The notes beneath the pieces are model-generated. The model worked only from the letters and a program-made list of their open reading frames with translations, ran no database searches and had not been told where the DNA came from. 64,000 bases of DNA from CAVSCD01 sp963726335 (lineage in GTDB: Bacteria > Acidobacteriota > Aminicenantia > Aminicenantales > UBA8522). The position numbers and the translations under genes are program-made. The DNA lies in contig CAVSCD010000011.1 in assembly GCA_963726335.1 (NCBI GenBank), positions 558,001 through 622,000 of the forward strand, in the 5' to 3' direction. Shown here in pieces: positions 58,909 through 64,000 of the stretch; position 1 is the first letter of the stretch; each line of letters begins with the position of its first letter.

Positions 58909-61071
58909 TCAGTCGGGGAGCATCACGGTTTGCCACTTAGCGAAGGCCCGTGACAGGCGGCTTTTCGCCGAGGCAAAATCCCAGAATGTCGTGTTCCTGC
59001 CCCTCAAGGCGAGGCTGGCCGCCGTCCAGGCGGGCGCCCAGCCGGCTTCGAGCGACCAGGCGCCCCAGCCGGCGTCGGCCGAGCTGGCCCAGGCTTCCCA
59101 GCGCTCGTCGTCGAAGGCGCGGAACCACCAGCCGTCGAGCCAGGGGAACTTCATCGAACGGATCTGGATGCGGCAGAGGAACGCGGCCAGCCGGTCCTCC
59201 GCGCTCCGGAGCGTCGCATCACCTGTGGCCGCGGCCGCCTCGTGGAGGCCGAACAGCGCGAACCCCGTCGTATAAAGCTGGTCGGTCGCGGGGTCCCCGT
59301 TCTGCTGGATGAGGGGGGTCTCGGTCGTGCCGTAGGCTTCGTTTGAAACCGGGATCTGGAAGAAGCCGCTGGCCTCGGCGCCGAACCATTCGTGGATGGA
59401 GCCGGTCGGCCCCTGACGCTCGAGAAGGTCGGACGCGACCTGCCGCAGCCACCCGCGATGTTCGGGCGTGTCCTCGGCCCTGACGAGCCAGGCCAGGCAC
59501 AGGAGCATCCGGGAGCGTTCGATATTGTCTTTCCAACGCCAGCCCTGAGGGTAGGCTTTCATGGTCAGCCCGATGGCGTTCGCGGTACGGTCGAAGAGAG
59601 GACGGAAGCCCGTGAGACGGTACGCCAGAAGATTTACGGCCCAAAGGTAAGATTCGAAGTGCGGCGCGTAATTGACGGTCTCGCTTTCAAAATAGTGGCG
59701 CCAGCCGTTCTTCTCGAGGTCCGGGATGTCGATCCGGTCGCCCCGGAAGCCCAGCCGTCCCGTCGTTCGGAAGTTGGCGAGGACGCACTTGGCGAGGGGC
59801 TCGTCCCAGCGGTCTGTCTCGAGGCAGGCCGCCGCCAGGAACGTTCCCAGCATCGAGCGCGCGTTATCGTCGCCGTAGTTGGCCACGAGCCAGAGCGGTG
59901 AGGTCGAGCCCCAGGCGACATGACCAAAGGCCGGATGCCGCGGGTCGCCGCGCGGTCCCTTGCAGAGGTCGGATTCGAAATAGACGAAATCGAGCAGCCG
60001 TCGGGCGATTTCGCCTTTGCGAGACCGCGGGTTCATCAGGGAATCCAGGGCGAAAAGCATCGCCGCCTCGCCCTGGCAGTCATTGCGGATCGGCAGGCGC
60101 TGGAGCTGAGTCCCGTCGGGCTGGATGCCCGAGCCGAAGCCCTCGAGCATGCCGAGGGATCCGTCGCCCGGCGCCTCCCGCGAGGGGGCGGGGAGAGGCG
60201 CCGTTTCCTGGTTCTTCCTGAGAGCGCTTTCGACCTCGGCCCGTCGAGCGGCCGGAATGAGCACTCCGGCCCCGGAGAGCCAATTGACCGCCGACCTGAA
60301 CGCCGTGACCTCGACATCCGGCGGCAGCTCCGCCTCCGGACCGTACGCTGCCGTTGCGGCCGGCGTCCATCTGAGAGAGTGGGGGGAGTGAGCGGGGTCG
60401 AGCTTCCCCAAAATGAACTGCCAAAGGGCCCGCCATTCCGCTTCGGGGGCAAACCTCCCCGTGACAAAACCGCTGAGCTTCGTCATGGCCACCAGGGCCC
60501 GGCCGTCCCCCCATTCAAAGAGGAGCGGCGAATACTCCTTGGGGAGCCCGTAGACGGCGGAATCGTAGCCGGCCACCCGGGCGAGCGCGAGAAGCGGCGA
60601 GGGAGCCCGGACGGGAAGATACCGGCACCCATGAACGGCGAGGAGGCGCATCCGGGGCACTCCGCCGCCCATCCCATCGGCCGTGACAACCGCTCTTTCC
60701 CAGACGGCCGTGCGGGGCGGGCCGATCTCGAGTCCTTCGAGCGCTGCCGGATACTCGATATAGATCTTAAGGTGTTTCTTCACCGCTGCCGCAAGAGCGG
60801 CGGGGCCGACTTCGAGACGCGCGTCGGGATAGCCGTCGGCGAGGAGAAGCACCGCCCCGCCCTCGTCGGCCCGGGCGATGGCCGGCTCGGGCGTGTCGAA
60901 CCGGGGATAAGTGCGGCCGCCGGCCGCGAGGGCGGCGTGGAGGTCGTTCCCGGGCTGACAACAGAAAACGAGCCCCCCTCCCCCGTTCTCCGCTGAGGCT
61001 CTTCCGGCGACGAGCGCGAGGCCGGCGACGATACCGAGAACAAAGAAAGCCGATCCTGAGAGCTTCATCAT
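58909..61071 (-). CDS. Large secreted protein with alpha/alpha-toroid features, 720 aa
   Basis: A 720-residue protein with a signal peptide (AFFVLGIVAGLALVAGRASA). The N-terminal 260 residues look like a class I glutamine amidotransferase-like or beta-galactosidase A4-like domain (GGAVLLLADGYPDARLEVGP). From about 320 on, many aromatic helices (RRLLDFVYFESDLCKG, FGHVAWGSTSPLWLVANYGDD, DGWWFRAFDDERWEAWASSADAGWGAWSLEAGW) recall six-hairpin glycosidases. It may be a polysaccharide-processing enzyme; I cannot assign a family or a substrate. Confidence 0.65.
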   Translation of the reverse strand: MMKLSGSAFFVLGIVAGLALVAGRASAENGGGGLVFCCQPGNDLHAALAAGGRTYPRFDTPEPAIARADEGGAVLLLADGYPDARLEVGPAALAAAVKKHLKIYIEYPAALEGLEIGPPRTAVWERAVVTADGMGGGVPRMRLLAVHGCRYLPVRAPSPLLALARVAGYDSAVYGLPKEYSPLLFEWGDGRALVAMTKLSGFVTGRFAPEAEWRALWQFILGKLDPAHSPHSLRWTPAATAAYGPEAELPPDVEVTAFRSAVNWLSGAGVLIPAARRAEVESALRKNQETAPLPAPSREAPGDGSLGMLEGFGSGIQPDGTQLQRLPIRNDCQGEAAMLFALDSLMNPRSRKGEIARRLLDFVYFESDLCKGPRGDPRHPAFGHVAWGSTSPLWLVANYGDDNARSMLGTFLAAACLETDRWDEPLAKCVLANFRTTGRLGFRGDRIDIPDLEKNGWRHYFESETVNYAPHFESYLWAVNLLAYRLTGFRPLFDRTANAIGLTMKAYPQGWRWKDNIERSRMLLCLAWLVRAEDTPEHRGWLRQVASDLLERQGPTGSIHEWFGAEASGFFQIPVSNEAYGTTETPLIQQNGDPATDQLYTTGFALFGLHEAAAATGDATLRSAEDRLAAFLCRIQIRSMKFPWLDGWWFRAFDDERWEAWASSADAGWGAWSLEAGWAPAWTAASLALRGRNTTFWDFASAKSRLSRAFAKWQTVMLPD

Positions 61072-61171
61072 TTGCCTGTCCTCAGTTGTGGGATGACCGG
61101 CTTATTAAACGACGGAACGCCTCACGAGTTCAAGGTGGAAATGAGGACAGGCCGGCGGCGGGCCCGGGCGG

Positions 61172-61624
61172 CTAACGCATCCGCTTCTTCAACTCCGCCC
61201 GGACCTCCCGGGCGACTTCGCGATCCTTGATGACCTGCCTTTTCTCGTAGGTCCGCTTGCCTTTGCCCAGGGCGAGCTCCACCTTGACCTTGCCCTGATC
61301 CGTGAGGACCACCTTGGTCGGGATCAGGGTCCATCCTTTCTCCCGGATCTTGCCGATCAGGCGTTTGATCTCCCGGCGGTGCAGCAGCAGCTTCCGGTCG
61401 CGCAGCGGCTCGTGGTTGAAGCGGTTGGCCGGCTCGTAGGGGCTGATGTTCGCGTGGACCAGGAAAACCTCGCCGTTCCGTATCTCGGCGTAGCTTTCCT
61501 TGAGGCTGATGCGTCCGTCGCGGACGGACTTGACCTCGCTCCCCAAGAGCGAGACCCCGGCCTCGAGACTCTCGATGATCTCGTAGTTGAAGAAGGCCGA
61601 TTTATTCGAAGCGACGGTTCTCAT
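61172..61624 (-). CDS. smpB: SsrA-binding protein SmpB
   Basis: A 150-residue SmpB that works with tmRNA to rescue stalled ribosomes. Signatures: GVSLLGSEVKSVRDGRISLKESYAEI, VHANISPYEPANRFNHEPLRDRKLLLHRREI and GWTLIPTKVVLTDQGKVKVELALGKGKRTYEKRQ. The C-terminal basic tail is present. Its start lies 23 bp inside the CBS/HlyC gene end. No tmRNA gene is seen next to it. Confidence 0.96.
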   Translation of the reverse strand: MRTVASNKSAFFNYEIIESLEAGVSLLGSEVKSVRDGRISLKESYAEIRNGEVFLVHANISPYEPANRFNHEPLRDRKLLLHRREIKRLIGKIREKGWTLIPTKVVLTDQGKVKVELALGKGKRTYEKRQVIKDREVAREVRAELKKRMR

Positions 61625-62888
61625 CGGCGTCCTGGGGGCCCGGCTTCTTGATGATGACGCGGACGAGGCTGATGTGCCGGCGCGTCAGCCGCTCCACGAT
61701 GAACTTATGCCCCTGGAAATCCAGCGTATCTTTCTCGCGGGGGATCCGGCCGAACTCGTGAAGCAGGAACCCGGCCAGCGTCGAGAAACCGGCTTGCCGC
61801 GGCAGGCAGAGAGGCAGGCGCTGGCAAAGCTCTTTGATCGAGGCGTTGCCCTTGACGAGGTAAACGCTCTCGTCGAGCTTCTGGAACCAGTCTTCGGCCT
61901 TCTCGTCGTATTCGTCCCGGATGTCACCCACGATCTCCTCGATGATGTCCTCGAGCGTGACGATGCCTTCGAGCGTGCCGAACTCGTCGACCACGAAGGC
62001 CAGGTGGACGGCGCTCTCCTGCATCTGGATCATGACCTTCTCGATCGAGGCCGATTCGGGCACGAAGAACGGCCGGCGGAGGAGCGCTGTGATGTTAAAT
62101 TCTTTCTTATTAACAAGATATGGGATCAGGTCCTTGGTGTGCATGAGGCCTTCGACGTTGTCCATCCGCCCCTTGAAGACCGGCAGGCGCGAGTACTCGG
62201 TCGACAGGACGATCTCCATGATCCTGTCGAACGGCATGCTGATCTCGACCGCCAGGACCTCGGTCCGTGGGACGACAATCTCCCGGACGGGCCGCGACCC
62301 GATGTCCAGGACGCCGCCGATCATCTGTTTGCGGAGAGCCGACATCCCCTGGATCCCCCCGGCGAGCAGGATCCGGATTTCCTCTTCGTTGAGCCGCTGC
62401 CGGCTCTCCCGCTCGGCCCGGACCGACTTGGGGATTAAAAGCCGGGAAATGAGAGAGACCGCTTTGGCCAGGGGATAGAATAGGTAAGTGAAGACACGCA
62501 GCGGCTGGACGACCCCCATCGAGACCTTGACGGGGTTGTAGGTGGCGATGGTCTTGGGCGTGATCTCGCCCAAAAAAATGCTGAGGACGGTGGTCGCCAG
62601 CGTCGCGTACAGGGCGGCTTCACGCGGGTCCGGGATCACCGAGAGGAAAAAGAGGGTGGCCACCGAGGCCGCCGCCATGTTGACCAGCGTGTTGCCGATG
62701 ACGATGGCGGCCAGGAACTGATCGAGCTCCGCCCGGAAGCGCTTGATCAGCCGGGCGCGCCGCGAGCCCTTCTTCTCGAGAGAGTCGAGCGCGTAGGGGT
62801 TGACCGAGATGAAGGCCATTTCCGAGGCCGTAAAGAATCCCCCCAGGAGGATAAAAAGGACAAGGATCAGGAAATAGGTGAGCGCCAT
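61602..62888 (-). CDS. HlyC/CorC family CNNM-CBS domain membrane protein
   Basis: A 428-residue protein with an N-terminal DUF21 (CNNM) membrane domain of about four segments (FLILVLFILLGGFFTASEMAFI, about 5-26), a CBS pair (about 205-330; FDRIMEIVLSTEYSRLPVFKG ... IEKVMIQMQESAVHLAFVVDEFGTLEGIVTLEDIIEEIVGDI) and a C-terminal CorC_HlyC domain. These proteins are linked to magnesium or cobalt efflux. It overlaps smpB by 23 bp and follows carD by 9 bp. Confidence 0.93.
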   Translation of the reverse strand: MALTYFLILVLFILLGGFFTASEMAFISVNPYALDSLEKKGSRRARLIKRFRAELDQFLAAIVIGNTLVNMAAASVATLFFLSVIPDPREAALYATLATTVLSIFLGEITPKTIATYNPVKVSMGVVQPLRVFTYLFYPLAKAVSLISRLLIPKSVRAERESRQRLNEEEIRILLAGGIQGMSALRKQMIGGVLDIGSRPVREIVVPRTEVLAVEISMPFDRIMEIVLSTEYSRLPVFKGRMDNVEGLMHTKDLIPYLVNKKEFNITALLRRPFFVPESASIEKVMIQMQESAVHLAFVVDEFGTLEGIVTLEDIIEEIVGDIRDEYDEKAEDWFQKLDESVYLVKGNASIKELCQRLPLCLPRQAGFSTLAGFLLHEFGRIPREKDTLDFQGHKFIVERLTRRHISLVRVIIKKPGPQDADENRRFE

Positions 62889-62897
62889 CTCCGGGAA

Positions 62898-63416
62898 TCA
62901 GATCTCGACGCTCGCCTTGACGCTCTTGAAACTCCCGGCCAGCGTCTCGGCGATGCGGCGCTCGATCTTCGACAGGGGGAGGTCCGACACCTCGGAGATC
63001 TCGGCGACCAGCAGCTCCTTGGCTTTCTCCAGCATCTTCTTTTCCCTGAAAGAGAGGGGCTTGGTGAGGCTGAGATAGTAAAGGCTCTTCAGCACCGCGG
63101 CCATGTCGAGGATCGTCCCGGAGCGCATCAGGCTGACATGCTCCTTGTAGCGCCCCTTCCAGTCCGTGGAAACATCCACATGCCCTTTCTTCAGGAACCT
63201 GAAGATCTCTTCCACCGAATCTTCCGGGAGCGGCCGGCGTATGCCCATCTCGTCGGTGTTAGCGGAAGGAACGAGGACGAGTGTCTTATTGCAGAGGATG
63301 CGGATATAATAGATCTTGAACTTTTCGCCGTAGAGGTTTTCGTCGTGGATGTCTTCGATGACGGCCAGGCCCTGATTGGGATAGATGATTCTATCCCCAA
63401 CCTTGAACGAATTCAT
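62898..63416 (-). CDS. carD: CarD-family transcriptional regulator
   Basis: A 172-residue CarD/CdnL protein that binds the RNA polymerase beta subunit and steadies open promoter complexes. The N-terminal RID domain is FKVGDRIIYPNQGLAVIEDI and FKIYYIRILCNKTLVLVPSANTDEMGIRRP. The C-terminal helical DNA-binding part includes WKGRYKEHVSLMRSGTILDMAAVLKSLYYLSLTKPLSFREKKMLEKAKELLVAEIS. A strong promoter places the mRNA start next to the ATG, so the message may be leaderless. It probably starts the carD-hlyC-smpB operon. Confidence 0.95.
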   Translation of the reverse strand: MNSFKVGDRIIYPNQGLAVIEDIHDENLYGEKFKIYYIRILCNKTLVLVPSANTDEMGIRRPLPEDSVEEIFRFLKKGHVDVSTDWKGRYKEHVSLMRSGTILDMAAVLKSLYYLSLTKPLSFREKKMLEKAKELLVAEISEVSDLPLSKIERRIAETLAGSFKSVKASVEI

Positions 63417-63423
63417 TGACTTG

Positions 63424-63453
63424 ATTATACTCCCCGGGGGCCGGGGGAGTCAA
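63424..63453 (-). promoter_or_regulatory. Sigma-70 promoter for carD, leaderless start
   Basis: On the minus strand: TTGACT (63453-63448), an 18-nt GC-rich spacer with its own palindrome (CCCCCGGCCCCCGGGGAG) and a perfect TATAAT (63429-63424). The carD ATG at 63416 follows after 7 nt, so transcription should begin at or beside the ATG. Confidence 0.8.
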
Positions 63454-63475
63454 TATACCCAATCTCTCCGCCGCC

Positions 63476-63504
63476 TTGACATACGGGGCGCTGTCGATTA
63501 ACAT
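63476..63504 (+). promoter_or_regulatory. Sigma-70 promoter for rpmH-rnpA
   Basis: A perfect TTGACA (63476-63481), a 17-nt spacer and TAACAT (63499-63504). Transcription would start near 63511 and give a leader of about 18 nt before the rpmH ATG at 63529. It is divergent from the carD promoter. Confidence 0.75.
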
Positions 63505-63528
63505 ATGGGCTCAACCACGAGATAGAAC

Positions 63529-63666
63529 ATGAAGCGCACATTTCAGCCCAACGTCCGCAGAAGAAAAAAGACTCACGGCTTCCGCGTCCGGATGAAGACC
63601 GCGGGGGGCCGGAAGGTCCTCAGTAACCGGCGAAGGAAGGATCGAAAACGGCTTGCCGTTGAATGA
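63529..63666 (+). CDS. rpmH: 50S ribosomal protein L34
   Basis: A 45-residue L34: MKRTFQPNVRRRKKTHGFRV, then the RMKTAGGRKVLSNRRRKDRKR segment, ending LAVE. This is the full family pattern. It is very basic. The stop overlaps the rnpA ATG by 4 bp (ATGA). rpmH-rnpA usually lies next to dnaA in bacteria; here it is about 49 kb away within the window. Confidence 0.95.
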   Translation: MKRTFQPNVRRRKKTHGFRVRMKTAGGRKVLSNRRRKDRKRLAVE

Positions 63667-64000
63667 CCGAAGGCCTCGCTGCTCGCCAGAGGATCAGAAA
63701 AAAGAAAGACTTTTTGGTTCTTTATAAAAAGGGCCGCCGATACAAAACCAGGTTTTTCAGCCTCATCTATTCCACGAGCGCGTTGCCCTATTCCAGGGTG
63801 GGCGTGGTCGCCAGCCGCAAGGTCGGCGGGGCCGTTGTCCGGAACAAGGCCAAGCGATGGATGAGGGAGCTCTTCCGGAGGAACAGGGATTTGCTCGGGT
63901 CTCCCGTGGACATGCTGATCGTCGCCCTGCCGGATATGGCCGGTGCGGCATGGGCCGAGGTCCGGGAGGCGTTTCTCCTGGGCGTCCAGGAGGTCGGCCG
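63663..64000 (+). CDS. rnpA: Ribonuclease P protein component (cut by window end)
   Basis: The visible 112 residues start MTEGLAARQRIRKKKDFLVLYKKG and include FFSLIYSTSALPYSRVGVVASRKVGGAVVRNKAKRWMRELFR, the RNP-A signature with the RNxxKR motif. The protein helps RNase P RNA mature tRNA 5' ends. Its ATG overlaps the rpmH stop. The frame is open to the last base, so the C-terminus is missing. It is normal as far as it goes. Confidence 0.95.
   Translation, partial: MTEGLAARQRIRKKKDFLVLYKKGRRYKTRFFSLIYSTSALPYSRVGVVASRKVGGAVVRNKAKRWMRELFRRNRDLLGSPVDMLIVALPDMAGAAWAEVREAFLLGVQEVG

Noticed and set aside
61072..61171. tmRNA gene beside smpB
   Set aside because: No acceptor-like ends, tag frame or pseudoknot-like stems were recognisable in the short gap.

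Overview
The window reads as a chromosomal stretch of a GC-rich, diderm (Gram-negative type) bacterium. Outer-membrane biology is clear: ADP-heptose/LPS core genes (gmhB, waaF-like), an Mla-type phospholipid transport set (MlaE/F/D), a LolB-like lipoprotein, TolC, and a predicted outer-membrane barrel. Together with the CarD regulator, the secreted peptidases and acylase, and the gene orders, this suggests the Acidobacteriota/Aminicenantota neighbourhood. That placement is inference; no rRNA is present to settle it. There are no prophages, IS elements, CRISPR arrays or rRNA operons.

Layout. 0.1-5.2 kb (minus): etfBA, then a fatty-acid cluster yceD-rpmF-fabG-acpP-fabF. 5.3-10.8 kb (plus): a small conserved gene, polA and a secreted glycoside-hydrolase-like protein. 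10.9-14.7 kb (minus): a GNAT-like gene, dnaN, dnaA and a DnaA-box cluster (candidate oriC), divergent from folD. 16-22 kb: rpmB, then relA/spoT-gmhB-waaF, an FmdB-type zinc ribbon, and a fused Memo/AMMECR1 protein. 22.4-35.9 kb (plus): a dense housekeeping run: lolB-like, ispE, tRNA-Gln, prs, rplY, pth, rpsF-rpsR-rplI, dnaB, mlaEFD, radA, a PIN/TRAM protein, ispD, ispF. 36-39 kb: M14 peptidase and an exported Fe-S aldo/keto reductase. 39.4-44.2 kb (minus): a five-gene operon (Gly-rich secreted protein, barrel, OB-like periplasmic protein, histidine kinase, NtrC-type regulator) behind a consensus sigma-54 promoter with twin palindromic upstream sites. 44.4-46.7 kb: an exported methyltransferase plus xdhC/mocA. 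46.9-56.1 kb: ECF sigma, anti-sigma, CpxP-like protein, MacAB-TolC efflux, SGNH lipoprotein, Hfq/Sm-like protein, pdxA. 56.1-63.4 kb (minus): penicillin acylase, a large secreted protein, smpB, a CBS/HlyC protein and carD. 63.5-64 kb: rpmH and rnpA (cut by the window edge).

Two things stand out beyond ordinary genes. First, a family of dispersed, strongly palindromic intergenic elements (about 120-270 bp) sits in at least eight gaps. They share ends reading GGGTCCTGTCACGGCG at one side and CGCCGTGCCACCC at the other, and several have a further perfect 14-16 bp outer inverted repeat. Second, the sigma-54 operon encodes what looks like its own two-component regulator and has two spaced palindromes that are natural binding sites for it. 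Several promoters place the start codon 7-9 nt after the -10 box, suggesting leaderless mRNAs.

Four genes (8.7, 11.3, 22.1 and 49.7 kb) appear split by single-base frameshifts. Assembly indels are as likely as real decay, and read mapping would decide.
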